Assembly: GCA_034766995.1 (NCBI GenBank)
Contig: CM068322.1
Coordinates: forward strand, 1,514,589 to 1,578,588
Length of the DNA stretch: 64,000 nucleotides
Origin: Acanthacorydalis orientalis
Lineage: Eukaryota > Arthropoda > Insecta > Megaloptera > Corydalidae
Direction of reading: 5' to 3'
Shown one piece after another: positions 26,139 through 39,768 of this stretch. Under the pieces are notes generated by a model, which was not told the origin of the DNA, made no database searches, and worked only from the letters and a program-made list of their open reading frames with translations. Positions within the stretch are counted from its first letter, which is position 1, and every line of letters starts with the position of its first letter. The translations under genes and the position numbers were made by a program.

Positions 26139-26763
26139 TTTCTTATTTATACATGAATCAAAACTTACCTTTGTAAGATAATCAAATAAATCAGAGAAAC
26201 TCACCTGAAACAAAAAGGCATTTTATTAATACACGAATTCTTTCATCAAATAATTTTTATTTAATTTTTAATAGATTTAAAAAAAACTATAAGCAAATTG
26301 TCTTTCAAAATAAAATGAGTATTTTTGTTTATCCTTCGGGCGTTGGTTGCCAAAACGGTTCCCTTCGCTGCCCGATGGTTGATCTTGATTGATTTTTTTA
26401 GCCGCTGTCACCAGGGTACATTTGTACTTTGCCCAAAAGTTTTGATTATATTCAATTTTTTAATTTATTGTCAAATACAAATACAATTGATTAAATTTAT
26501 GCATGAATACAGTTTTGTTGTCAAACAAATTCAGTAGATTAATTTCAAGTGTACATTAGTTTTATTGTCAAATACTAGCGACTGATTTTTATGCGTCTAT
26601 TATTTTTTTGTTGTTGTTAGAACAAAATACTGTCGATAATTATCTAAGCAACCTTTTTATATCGAGCTGGATAGTTCTAGATTGTTCTAGAACAATCTAT
26701 TTGTTCTATGATATTTGTTTGCTTAGACAGCTATGACAATCCGTTTGTATATCGTGTACCACA
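26139..26763. other. Spacer with a perfect 22-bp palindrome
   Basis: No gene recognised. The palindrome at 26678-26699 contains TTCTAGAA and is described separately. The 26320-26420 patch is GC-richer and unexplained. Confidence 0.45.
26678..26699. repeat. Perfect 22-bp palindrome centred on TTCTAGAA
   Basis: TAGATTGTTCT followed directly by its reverse complement AGAACAATCTA, with no spacer. Further TTCTA copies sit just outside (26675-26679 and 26703-26707). The arrangement resembles alternating nTTCn/nGAAn units of heat-shock elements, but no associated gene is visible. Confidence 0.9.
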
Positions 26764-26780
26764 ATATATCTATATACATA

Positions 26781-26855
<75 letters not shown>
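26764..26855. repeat. (TA)n microsatellite abutting the chimeric mariner
   Basis: About 90 bp of TA ending at the TTAGGGGGTTGG terminus at 26855. Confidence 0.95.
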
Positions 26856-26858
<3 letters not shown>

Positions 26859-26940
26859 GGGGTTGGATTGAAAGCCACTGTTTTTTGTGTGAGGAGGGAG
26901 GTTGAGTTTTTATTTCAATAACTAAATGTGTGAATTTAGT

Positions 26941-27795
26941 TACATTAATCAAAGTATTTTTCCTCGGAATCTATGACTTTTTCCCACTTTTCTCTCAGAA
27001 GTTGATTGCATAACGAAAGAATGTTCTTTCTTTTAACCCAACCCATTCAGCAACTCAATTTTTGACTATATCTCCTTAATTATGGATTATGTATCTTCCA
27101 AAGCGTGTTGTATCGAAGTAACATATGATAATCGCTTAGGACAAAGTCCGGAAAGTATACGCTGGGTGCAGAAGAACCTCCCGTTCGAGTTCCAACAGTG
27201 TTTGTTTCAGGGCTAACAGCAACATGGGTCCGAGCGTTGTCATGCAGAAGAGTCACTTTCAGCGATTTGATGCAATTGATGGCCGTTTTTGCAACAAATT
27301 ATCATTGAAACGCTCCAACTGCTGACGATAACATTCAGTGGCGATTGTTTCCTTCGGTTTCAACAGGTCATAATACACGAAACCCTCCATATCCCACTAA
27401 ATAGAGAGCATTTTTTTGTGACTGTGGATATTTCGCTCTGGTGTCGACGTTGATGTTTAGGCAGAATCAACCTATGATTTCTTGAGTTTCGGATTGTCGA
27501 AATAGATCCTTTTTTCATCGCCGGTCACAATACGCCTCAAGAAACTCTTCTTTTTATGCCTTGCAAGCAATGAAATCGAGATGTTTAAACGATTAGTAAT
27601 GACATTTCCGGTCAATTTATGTGTCAGCCATCTCCTTTCTTTCTGGATCTTTCCAATGGCTTGTAAACGTTGTGAAATGGTTCATTTATTGACTTCGAGC
27701 TGTTGAGCCAATTACTGGAGTGTTTGAGCAGGTTTTTCTTCCAATAGAGCGTGCAATTGTTCATCTTCGCACTTTTTCGATTGATCTGGCCGTTG
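26941..27795 (-). pseudogene. Mariner transposase (lineage E2), N-terminally truncated
   Basis: The left half of the chimera. It begins in the linker region with KKCEDEQLHALLEEKPAQT and TISQRLQAIGKIQKE. Next come the first catalytic block RRIVTGDEKRIYFDNPKLKK, then STSTPERNIHSHKKMLSIWW, LLKPKETIATECYRQQLERF, a corrupted second block near 27240 and a third block LLHPAYT with SPD lost. The C-terminal end LREKWEKVIDSEEKYFD is followed by TAA at 26941-26943. The GDEKW/YDNPKRKKSW and CIWWD motifs place it near the element at 30946-32199. About 70 N-terminal residues are missing at the junction. Frameshifts and stops are present. Confidence 0.85.
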
Positions 27796-28586
27796 TTTGT
27801 CGATTTTAGTCATCATAACAACTGATGTGTGGACTGGTGCATTGTGATAATGAAACAGCACTTTCGTTTTCGCCACATGTAGGCATTTTTTTTTTGATTT
27901 CATTGTTCATATGCTGCAATAATTTCGCATAACATTCACTATTTATTGTTTTCCCTTTTCAAGGCCGTGGAATACTCAATGAAGAATATTCCACGCGCAT
28001 CCCAAAAAACAGTCATCATAACTTTACGATCCGATGGAATTGTCTTCGCCTTTTTTTGAAGTTGGTTCACCTTTCGCGAACCATTGTTTTGGCTGTTCTT
28101 TGGTCTCAAGAATGAAGTGTTGGACCCAAGTGTCATCAACGGTTATGTATCGATACAAAAATTTGGTTGATTTGCGCTCATAGAATACCAAACAGTTGAA
28201 ACGTCCTTTCGACACTATTTTTGATTAGGTGTGAGCAAAGGCACACATCTAACGCGCAGCTTTGTCATACCCAAATAATATTGCACACACGTGCCGTTGA
28301 TATGCTAAAAGGTTTTGCTATCTCATTGTCTTTCGTTCTGGGTCTGCCATAACGCTTTTGCGAATTTTTTCAATCATTTATGGCGTAATCACTTCAATGG
28401 GACATCCACTGTGTGGTTCATCAATGGTGCTCATCCAACCCATTTTAAGTTCAGAAAACAGCGCTTAACGGTTGTATTCGATAGAAGAGCCCCTTCCCAA
28501 CGTTGAATCCATATCCCTTTTTATATCGGTTGTACTTAAGCCTTCCAAAAAAATATAATTACAGCACGAATTTCTACTTCTTCCAT
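27796..28586 (-). pseudogene. Mariner transposase (family 3-like, E1), C-terminally truncated
   Basis: The right half of the chimera. The start is at 28586 with MEEVEIRAVIIFFWKA, comparable to DQVEHRAVIKFF of family 3. A decayed helix-turn-helix region follows, then YITVDDTWVQHFILETKEQP (first catalytic Asp near 28135), QWFAKGEPTSKK, RKVMMTVFWDARGIFFIEY, and KTKVLFHYHNAPVHTSVVMM (second block near 27850; the usual HQDNAP has His-Asn at the Asp position, so that Asp is lost). The reading then passes into the second lineage. The third catalytic block and C-terminus of this parent are absent. Confidence 0.85.
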
Positions 28587-28803
28587 TTTTAAAAACGATG
28601 CTTGTGACGTTCACTTCGACGCACTTAAGTGAATTTGTTTGACAGCTCACCTCGGCGGGCTGTCAAACAAATACTAAACAACTGATTAACTTTGAAACTT
28701 CGAATATAAGCATATGAAGAATGAACACCACGGGACACCATTAAAATACTGAGCACAGTGGCGCTATCTATATTTGAGGCCCGAAACTTTTCACTCTACC
28801 CTC

Positions 28804-28806
<3 letters not shown>

Positions 28807-28872
<66 letters not shown>
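28807..28872. repeat. (TA)n microsatellite abutting the chimeric mariner
   Basis: About 66 bp of TA starting immediately after the right terminus. Confidence 0.95.
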
Positions 28873-28880
<8 letters not shown>

Positions 28881-30945
28881 TCTAAACTGTAAAAAATGTG
28901 TCACTTTTTACAAAAAAATAAATATAAATAAAATAAAAAATAAAACAAAATAGTTTTTGAATTAAGTATGTTACAAATTATACTATAAAGTATGTTATAT
29001 TACAATAAAAAAGATTTAATTCAGAACCGATTATCTAATATTGTATAGCAGGAATATTTAATTATTTTCCATAATTCATGTATAATTTTAATTTTACTGA
29101 ATCCTTAGGAAAATTTACAGTTTCTTTTTATATGGAATTAAAATCAAAGAATTGGTAAACTCTAAAATTCTACATTGAAAACGAATAATCAACAATTAGC
29201 TTTTTAAAGATGTATGGATTACTATCTTAATGGAATTCTCGGCACAGTACTACTGTCTTTATTATAAGTAAAAAATATTTTTTCAAGTATATGACATTAA
29301 TATAAGCAATATCTTGTCTTAAATTCAATTCGAAAAATACTTCCAAATTGTAATATTCGTTCATCATTGTTATCCTCTTTTTCTAATATGTAAGAGAAAG
29401 ACGTTTTTCAGCTTAATAGATCCTCATCAAAATTTCTTTTTCAAATCCAAATTTAAGTCATCAATTTACGGAATATTTCATTATATTTAAGAACACATAA
29501 ATGATTAAGAATCTCATAGATTTTAACTCAATTTTTATTTTAACTACTTAACTGAATGATGATTCCTCAAGTATTCCAAGCTATTAAAATGATTTTTAAA
29601 AGCTTGGAAGGATCATTTTCTGACTTAAGTAATAAGTTTTAAATGAATTTATTTCAATATTTTTTGCTCTTTGCTTTTTATTACACATTTCAATTTTAAT
29701 ACATCTATAATATTTTTTCAAAACAACAACTTTTCTGGATATTTGCTTACTTTACTCTTTTTTGATAATTTTTAAATAAATTCCATTCATAAACTTTACG
29801 TTACTGTTCACTGATGATTTTTAACCATACTTTCGTTTATTATTATATTGTTTTTCAATTATTTTTAAAAATAAAAACTAAGTAAATTTTGAAAGAAAAA
29901 TAAAACTCATCGACAAACATTAAACTTAATTTTTGAACATTTTCAATACGCTTATTTTATTATATAACTAATTTTAACGAATTTGCTACTTAGAAAACTT
30001 CACTTTATATTTTTTATAGCAGTTATTTTTAACTTGCAATACAGGCACAGACATCAATTAAATTGCTTTAAAATAAAAATGTGTATAAAAGAATAAATAT
30101 AAGAAATTCATAAGGTCAATATTTCCTTACCCTTATTAGAACTAATAAGTATTTATAATTACTTATAATACTTTATTCATGTGAAAAAAATGAAATCAAT
30201 TCAAATAAATTCAAAAAAATTTCCATGAAAATTCTTATTAATAATTCCATACCAAATTTAAATATGCTGTAAAAATATAACATATAATTCTTTGTAAAAA
30301 CAAGAAAAGGAATATAATTAATATTAACTTTCATAAATACTAAAATGATTTAAAGGGCTTATAAAAACGAAAATAATATTAAGTTGTTAGTCTCTGTGAC
30401 CCTTATTTCACAGACAGAAAACGCCTTGTTTTATTTATTCGCACAAATCAGGCTGTACGAAAACTTTCGAGGAGGGTTTGTTGAAAAAATCTTCATATTT
30501 TTGTTTTCGTTCTATTTTTTTTTATTATACAGCGTACGCAACTCATGTTAAAAACTTTTTTTACGTATACAGACGTTCTTTAATTTATTGCCACATAATT
30601 GTATTGACATCTTTTTAAAATATATGATCACATCTACACACTTACTTCTATGTATGTGTGTATACGTAAAAAAGTTTATATTGGTGTGTAAATTTATATA
30701 TAATACAAATTATTAAGTAAAACCAACTGAACTATAAATAGCAACTTTAAAGAATATAGCATTTCTTTAAATTATGTCTCAGATATAATAATTTAATCTT
30801 TACTTTTTAATATTATTAAATACATAAATTCATTTTATATACTGTTTTTTATCGTAAAAGTTATAACGATTCCTGTAGAAAGCAAATATTAATCTATAAT
30901 ATATTGACATAATATGCTGAAGTATCTGTTGAAGGCTGATAATTA
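28873..30945. other. AT-rich DNA; small inverted repeat at 30551-30678
   Basis: 2 kb of very AT-rich DNA without gene signal. Near its end AAACTTTTTTTACGTATACA (30552-30571) is inverted as TGTATACGTAAAAAAGTTTA (about 30659-30678). This makes a fold-back of about 130 bp that could be a tiny MITE remnant. Confidence 0.5.
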
Positions 30946-32199
30946 TTGGGTGTTGGAATTAATTCGTAGCGTTTTCTTCATGAAAAAAGATCGTTTATTT
31001 TAAATGAAATTGAAAAAACATCTCATTTCAAAGTATTGTCCATCGTTAGCCACTACTTTCTCCCATCTTTCGGACAGGAGATGAATACCACGTCGGAAGA
31101 ACGCCTCGTCTTGAGATGCAATCCACAAATCGACCAATTTTTTGCAATCTTCATAAGAAGTAAGCTTACATGTGGTAATCAGGAGGAGCAATATCTGGAG
31201 AATACGGCGGGTGGGGTAGGACTTCCTATTTGAGCGTTTCTAAATATGTTTTGACCAATTTTGCGACGTACGAACGAGCATTATCGTGCAGCAAAATCAC
31301 TTTGTCGTGTCTTTCAAAGTATTCCGGCCGTTTTTCCTTCAATGCACGGCTCAAGCGCATCAATTGTAGTCGGTAGCGATCCCCAGTGATGGTTTCATTC
31401 GGTTTGGGAAACTCATAGTAGAACACACCCTTACGATCCCACCAAATACAGAGCATGAGCTTGGTTCCTTGGATATTTGGCTTCGCTGCTGGTGTCGATG
31501 GTTGGCCGGGCTTAACCCATGACTTTCTGCGCTTGGGATTGTCGTAATTGATCCACTTTTCATCGCCCGTGACAATTCGATGCAAAAATTTCTTCCCTTT
31601 CTCCCGTTGAAGCAGCAGTTTACAGATAGAAAAACGCCTTTCAACGTCCCTCGGTTTCAATTCGTATAGGACCCAATTTCCTTGCTTTTAAATCATTCCC
31701 ATGGTTTTAAAGCGTTTTCCTACCGTTGACAAGTCAACTCCCAACGATTTAGACAATTCTTGAAGTGTTTGACATGGGTTTTCATTATGCAATGCCTCCA
31801 ATTCTTCATCGTCGAACTTTTTCGGCTGTCCAGGTCGTTCCTTGTCATCCAAGTCGAAATCACTACTTTTAAAACGTGCAAACCACTTTCGACACGTTTT
31901 CTCAGCTAGAGCATGGTCACCATAAACTTCCACTAAAATACGATGACTTTCGGCACCACTTTTTTTCATGTGAAAGTAATGAAGTAAAACTCCCCGCAAA
32001 AACAATTTATCCGGCACGAAATTCGACATATTCGATAAAGTACAAAGTGTTGTTATTTACGCTTCAACCAAATGACATATACTGAAACTGACGACTAAGG
32101 AGAGCTATTTTACGGGGAATATTTGGTTAGAGGCCAATGGAAGAATCTACTACCTATGCCATCTCTTGTAAAACGCTACGAATTAATTCCAACACCTAA
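30946..32199 (-). mobile_element. Mariner, full length, well preserved (lineage F)
   Basis: A 1254-bp element. The left end TTGGGTGTTGGAATTAATTC and the reverse complement of the right end TTAGGTGTTGGAATTAATTC match over about 30 bp with a single difference. TA precedes the left end and follows the right end. The minus-strand transposase is readable over almost its full length with two nonsense codons and one small deletion, so this is among the younger insertions in the window. It does not lie in (TA)n. Confidence 0.95.
31000..32029 (-). pseudogene. Mariner transposase, nearly intact (lineage F)
   Basis: Starts MSNFVPDKLFLRGVLLHYF. The N-terminal helix-turn-helix continues to AEKTCRKWFARFKSSDFDLD, then KERPGQPKKFDDEELEAL and VGKRFKTMGMI. 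An in-frame TAA follows at 31688-31690. Reading on: KQGNWVLYELKPRDVERRFS, RIVTGDEKWINYDNPKRRKS (first Asp), LMLCIWWDRKGVFYYEF, KVILLHDNARSYVAKLVKTY (second Asp). An in-frame TAG replaces Trp in LKWEVL. Then PHPPYSPDIAPPDYHM (third Asp, 34 residues after the second). A small deletion and shift near 31165 follows, and the C-terminus is LLSERWEKVVANDGQYFE. All three catalytic Asp survive. Without the two stops and one indel it would be a standard enzyme of about 345 residues. Confidence 0.93.
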
Positions 32200-32201
32200 T
32201 A

Positions 32202-35027
32202 TATTTATTCGTTTATTTGTTTACCTTTCAAAATCAAATTATTAACAGGGTAATTCCAATTTTTAAAATTAATTTACTCCACGGTATGGAAAACCCCTGG
32301 TTTATTCAAAAGGATCAGACTCATTAAGTTGCATGTATTATTTTGTACCAAATCCAAACACATCTTAATTTATTGTAAACGAATGGTTTGAACCGTAAGT
32401 ATTAATTTATATTATATTATTTAATATGACAAAGAAAATTAAACTATATACCTGGAATACCTCCCGAAATTATATATAAATCGGCCGCGCTATGCGATGC
32501 ACAAGTCATGAAGTCAGAAGCCATGAAGTCACAAGCAAGTCATTAAGTCACAAGTTTCAGCAAATTAGTATCCAGATCACAATATTATTTTTAAGTTCTA
32601 ACCTTTGCATTCACTTTAAGTTCAATAACTCCAAAATATCATAAAAAGCACAAATTGACAATTAATAAATTATTCAATCAGCTAAAAGGAGAGATCATAT
32701 ACAGGTTTATGTTTTTGGCAAAATAATATGTTACATACCAAGAATGAAATTCTGTATTATGTATTTCCTTCTGAAATCGACATATGCATAGTTAAAAATA
32801 AAAGATATCTACCCATGCTTCCCTTAACTGTGTCATGACTTATAACTAACCGAATTTATTTTATGTAAAGTAAAAATCTAAACACTATATACTAAAAATG
32901 CGACGGACAATTTAGGAACAAGTATTAAAGTTGTACAGCCGGCTGAAGAAGTTTTGGTTACTTCTTCACATAATAATTAAATGAAAACGCTTTATTTAAT
33001 GCAATGTCTATCTATTTAGCTTCCTTAATTCATCTTACTTTTCAATAACTGAAAAGCGAAATTGAATCAATATACATTTCACCAGAGTGCATGTAATTTA
33101 TTTCTGTGTTGCGCATAGAGCCCCTGACTAATGGTTCACTAGTTTGAATCGTGACTTATTTTGTGACGTTTATAATACGTCAAAAAGGAAATCTAGTGGA
33201 TTGGAGAGTCAGGCTTCATATACCGTACAAGTCTATTTGCAGATTTTTGTCCTGGACGATAAATCTAAAAATCCGAAACTAGTAACTTCGAATGATTATA
33301 CAAATAACACGAATGTTCAGAATCAGATCTGTCTAGAAACCAAATTATTGCATTCGTGCTATTTTCTTACCCCCGTGAAGTAATATTCGAACGAGATTCA
33401 AATATGAATTATATAAACATATTAACTTATATTTAGCTAATATTATTTAAATAAAAAAACTTTCTGAGTGATATAGTGAAAATTATATTTGTATTTCTGT
33501 TATACAACCAAATGAACCTTAGTATCTCCATCCGCAGGATACGTGCAAAGCACAGAAACTCTTGACTAATATCTCAAAAATATCCTAATGTTTCCCTAAG
33601 TAGGGGGGATTTTCACTACGACAGAAAGCTTTTTTGTCGCCTACCTACGAATCCATTTCACCCAGTTGAGCACCGGTTCACTAACGTTAGCATGCTGGTC
33701 TGTATGAAACGACTGACACACCTAACACCCTCTCATCAATCTTTGTTTTCCAGTATAAACAATCTGAGTCGTTTGTATTAGTAGTACCTGGGACCGAGGT
33801 CATTTTTCCACAGCGCGCGTATAAATAAGTTCTCACTGTCCTAGACTGCATATGCACGCACGCAACGCATTTGTCATCTAACAAACTCATCGACCGTACA
33901 GAGTCAGAGATCGCAGTGTAGGGTAGTCTTTCGCGTTGAAAAGTATACATAAAACGCTTATATCATTTCTAAAACAGTTTCAGGATTATAACTTAGGATG
34001 AGGTGTTATCGAATCATGATCGATCGAGTACAACTGATGTAGAGAATACGCTTATTTCTTTGGAACAATTTTGTTTTTCTCTTCAGTAATTGGTACAGCC
34101 TACAAAGCTATTCGGTATAAATTATGAATCAATATTGGCTTGTCCACCCACGAAATCAAGGATCCACGGAGCCCAAGATTATCAATAATGTGCAAGAATG
34201 CGTGAATCTGAACAGAACAGTCGCATTATTCTATAGTTCGCCCTCTCTCTTTCTCCAAATATAACAGTAAATGTAGAATTCAAACAGGTAAACTTGCAAT
34301 TTCACGTGTATGATCTCCGGATGCCAAGACTACGTGATTACTTCTGAGTCGTTCAAAAAGAGTGCTATGTGATGAGCTCACGTTGTTGACGTACATATAG
34401 AGGAGCATTGGGTCACTACTCTTCGTTGCAAAATGTCTACCGTTATCGATCTCATAACAGGCTTTTTCCCATCCACTTCCGCGTAAAAGGCATATCTAAA
34501 GGCATGGTTCAATATCGAAAGACACAACATCAGTGTGCATTGGTTGTTGCTGTTAATGTTACTCATTCCGAATTGCAGAATTGTCTCATCACCTACTCTT
34601 AATCCGAACTGCATATCAATCAAGAGCCAAGGAACGATGTTAAAATCGATATATTTATACTAATATGTTCTTGCAATATTTGCAGTTTTCTATATATCAG
34701 TGAAAAAATACAAACATGTTTGTTCACGTATTTCGGAAAAAAACATAATGAGCATATTCGCAATGTTGGCGTGTAAACACAATTTTCGTACTTTTTCTAC
34801 AAAATTTTATCTTATTGATTACTGCATGTATACAGCATTCTTGCCACAAAAACCGAAAAGTAAATAGTATGAATAATCATCACATGATGCATACTTAACA
34901 AATGTTTTAGGTGAAATTGAAAAGTTTAAAGATTCTAATAGAAATTATTAACATTACATTGTTCGATTATTGAAAATATTTAATACGGTTATAAATGTTA
35001 AAAATACTTAATTATGTATGTATGTAC

Positions 35028-35029
<2 letters not shown>
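32202..35029. other. Intergenic DNA with several GC-richer patches
   Basis: No element recognised. At 32501-32560 the short text AAGTCA/AAGTCAC repeats in three imperfect units next to TATATAAATCGGCCGCGC. The region 33500-34640 is richer in G+C than most of the window. It includes TATAAATA at 33820-33827 and an 81-codon minus frame at 34378-34623 that I do not recognise. These might mark a promoter or exon remnant, but nothing is conclusive. Confidence 0.35.

Positions 35030-35073
<44 letters not shown>
35030..35073. repeat. (TA)n microsatellite with flanking TATG units
   Basis: TATGTATGTATGTACGTA precedes about 40 bp of TA, and TATGTATGG follows. Confidence 0.95.
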
Positions 35074-35078
<5 letters not shown>

Positions 35079-35345
35079 GTTCTTTATAAATGAGAAGGAA
35101 TTTAATAAACTTATTGATGATCTTGTCAACGTAATGCAATAATGCGGATTTTTTTTTATAATAATACACTATTTTTGAAATTCATAGCTACGGATATCAA
35201 CGCTGTAGAATATACTGTTTATAACTGTGCATAACGTCCATTGCTATGTATCCAATAAAATGTTGTACTTGCAACAACCAATAACAAACAAAATCGACGA
35301 ACACAAGATAAATGTATAAAATCATACTATAACATTAATCTCGGC

Positions 35346-37030
<1,685 letters not shown>

Positions 37031-38181
37031 TGATCTATACTACGGTATACATTAAAACTGCAAAAACTTGTAATTTACATACGTATATACAGACTTTTTG
37101 AATATCCTTATTGCAAATATTATTAAAAAAACACAATCTGAGAGACATAAATCACTTTTATACATTAAGAAGAGATTAATTAAAAAAATGTGACGTTTGT
37201 ACATGTGTAACAATAAATTAACCTTTACCATTAGTGACAGTAATAAAGAAAACATTATTCATACATTTTATAGATATATCTTTTGATTATTTCTGATATA
37301 ATTTCAACTCGTTTCAAACAATATTTCGGTAAAAAATTAGCACAAAACACAATCATAGGAAATCAGATTTTCTGTTCTTAAATTGCAAAAATGATGTTAC
37401 TTACATCTAAATAAACATAAGAGCAAATATATTAAAATAATCAATTATTTAAATGTTTAACAAATCTTACAATGCACAAAAAAATATATATTAATTACTT
37501 TAACACATTTTAATGATATTTTACTGACTGATTTTAAAAATCTTACACAATAACAAATGAAATATGTTTTATGAACTTCTGCATAAATTATGTTCCGCCA
37601 TCAAAGAAAAAGCAGAGCAGTATTATACTATACTGTATACACCGATAGCGCTCTCCATTTTATCCCGCAGTCGTTGCAAAAGAGGTTCGTTGTTTACGAT
37701 TGTAGGTATTTATAGAAATAAGGCGTTTACTTTATTGCTCGAACCTAATCTTAAATTATTTTTTACCTTTTTGCTAAACTGAAATTGAACTTACGATAAA
37801 TGTAGAATACAGCAATGAAGCAAAGGTCGATGGGCGTTGCGATTAAAATATTTTTAAACATTTAAATGGAGTAAAATAATTATAATAATAAAAATGAATC
37901 AAAAGTACTCCAGTAATTTATTTCTTGTTGTTGTTATTCTTAAAAACTTAAACTAGGTAATTTTACATTTTTCTCGTGTATAATAAATATTGTATTAATA
38001 ACAAAAGAAGATTTTAAATAACAACCAGATAAGTAGAGATAAATTTGAAATGAAAACCAAATAAGTAATGATTTCATATAAAAATTAAATAAAACTGATT
38101 CGTGAAATTTTGATACAGAAAATTAATATAAAACAGAATATTAGTCAGTTATGGCATATCCCCTGTTCTACGTAAAGCGCG
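37031..38181. other. Intergenic DNA without recognisable gene
   Basis: No element recognised. A 72-codon frame at 37564-37782 lies in a GC-richer patch but carries no known motif. Confidence 0.4.
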
Positions 38182-38199
38182 TACACACACACACACAGA

Positions 38200-38260
<61 letters not shown>
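38182..38260. repeat. (AC)n-(TA)n compound microsatellite
   Basis: About 15 bp of CA, then AGAGAC, then about 58 bp of TA. Confidence 0.95.
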
Positions 38261-38265
<5 letters not shown>

Positions 38266-39025
38266 GAAAAGCTAGCAATCTCTAAATATGTACATTTTTA
38301 TTATATACGAAAGAACAAAATATAACGAAAACAGAGGTTAATTTAATTTGTAAGTTTTCTTCATCGCGACCAATTTTGAGAAAGAAGGCGTTGTTAGGTC
38401 TTGTTCATACATAAAGTTCTGTAACTAGTAACTTTACAACTGTACTTTATTTTTTTCCAACGATGTTTATAAAGTTTTTATATACGACCGATGTTTTGTA
38501 ACTTCTTGTAGTAAATTGACTGAGAATGAAATATATTTCAACAATATTTTCAGAACTAGTCGTTTAATCAAAACATAGATACGATATAAAAATAACAAAT
38601 AATTTATCAACCATGTTTATTTATATTTAAATCTCATGAGAATATTTGGTTTTTCGAATTTCATTAACTTTCAAATGACTCAGTTTTTGCGTATACAACT
38701 TTGTGTATATAGTTTTAGATATAGATACAGAAAATATTAGTACATTTTAGTCATCAAGTGGAAATTGAATTATACAACAAACAAACTGTGATTATTTCAT
38801 GTTTATTTCAGTATCAAAAAAATATAACATAACAAACAATTTAGAAGTATTAAAAGTATATAAATATAAATAAAATTCCTAGTCCATAAAGTTATCGTAG
38901 ACTCTCAAAAATAATAAGTTTTCAGAAAAACAACGACCATCACATAGACTACTGAAAATATTCAAAAAAATTCGAAGAAAGGGAACAAAATAATGTCAAA
39001 AATTTAAAGGTCAAACCTTCTAATA

Positions 39026-39057
39026 AATTCACTAAGTTATATATAACTTAGTGAATT
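39026..39057. repeat. Perfect 32-bp palindrome
   Basis: The arm AATTCACTAAGTTATA is followed with no spacer by TATAACTTAGTGAATT. Symmetry breaks at the next base on each side. It lies in ordinary AT-rich DNA, away from any transposon end recognised here. Confidence 0.97.
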
Positions 39058-39539
39058 GAAAATTTTTCAGAAAAGTCTTATTTGCACCATATTCTTAATG
39101 TTTATAATGATACATTATAAACAGAAATCATGATGATGTACGTGATTTAAGCCAAAAATATTCAACAAAGCGAAGAACTGGAGCCGGGTACGCCAAAGTA
39201 TTTTAATTCTTTTAGTTTCTGTTAAATTAAAAGATTTACTTTGGAAATAGTTTCAATTTTTGGAGAATTTTTATATCAGAAAAAACTATTTAAAAATTAA
39301 CAGTGACATTTTGAAGAAATCCAATTTTGACAAATTCTGATATTTTACTATATTTAATTTGTCGTTTTTCGGACGCCATCGTATTCATTACTATCTTGTA
39401 AGGGTATTCCAACTGCTTGGACAAGATATATAGTTTTTAAATGTTAAGTTTGCTGCTTCAAAATACCCAAAACGACGAGAATTTAAAACAGAGGTATAAT
39501 TGATAAAATATAAAGGCACCGAATTATTTTTTTACATGG

Positions 39540-39542
<3 letters not shown>

Positions 39543-39572
<30 letters not shown>
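39543..39572. repeat. Short (TA)n microsatellite
   Basis: About 30 bp of TA. Confidence 0.9.
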
Positions 39573-39576
<4 letters not shown>

Positions 39577-39744
39577 TTGAAATACTAAATAAGTCTGTTA
39601 CACATAAACAATATTTCTTCCCATTTAATATGGATTTGAATCGTTTATATTGAAATGATGATTGAAAATTCTGTATTATTCTAATTTATTTAAGTGAGGA
39701 AAAAATATGAAGTTCAGTTACTTTGAGAACTCTCTTTTATTCTC

Positions 39745-39768
39745 TCTTTCCCTCGCTCTCTCTCTCTC

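Larger units (their letters stand above)
26856..28805 (-). mobile_element. Chimeric mariner built from two lineages
   Basis: A 1.95-kb block between two (TA)n tracts, too long for one mariner. The right end reverse-complements to AGGAGGGTAGAGTGAAAAGT, a family 3-like terminus. The left end is AGGGGGTTGGATTGAAAGCC, a different but related terminus. Reading the minus strand from the right, one transposase runs from its N-terminus to just after its second catalytic block (about 27796). It then switches within a few codons to the linker region of a second transposase of another lineage, which runs to its natural C-terminus near 26941. Each parent contributes one end. A nested insertion with deletion, or illegitimate recombination, could explain it. 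Confidence 0.85.

Noticed and set aside
33814..33838. TATAAATA as a definite core promoter
   Set aside because: TATA-like strings are common by chance in AT-rich DNA; no initiator, exon or transcript is visible.
37564..37782. 72-codon frame as a host exon
   Set aside because: No family resemblance, splice context or conserved motif could be seen.
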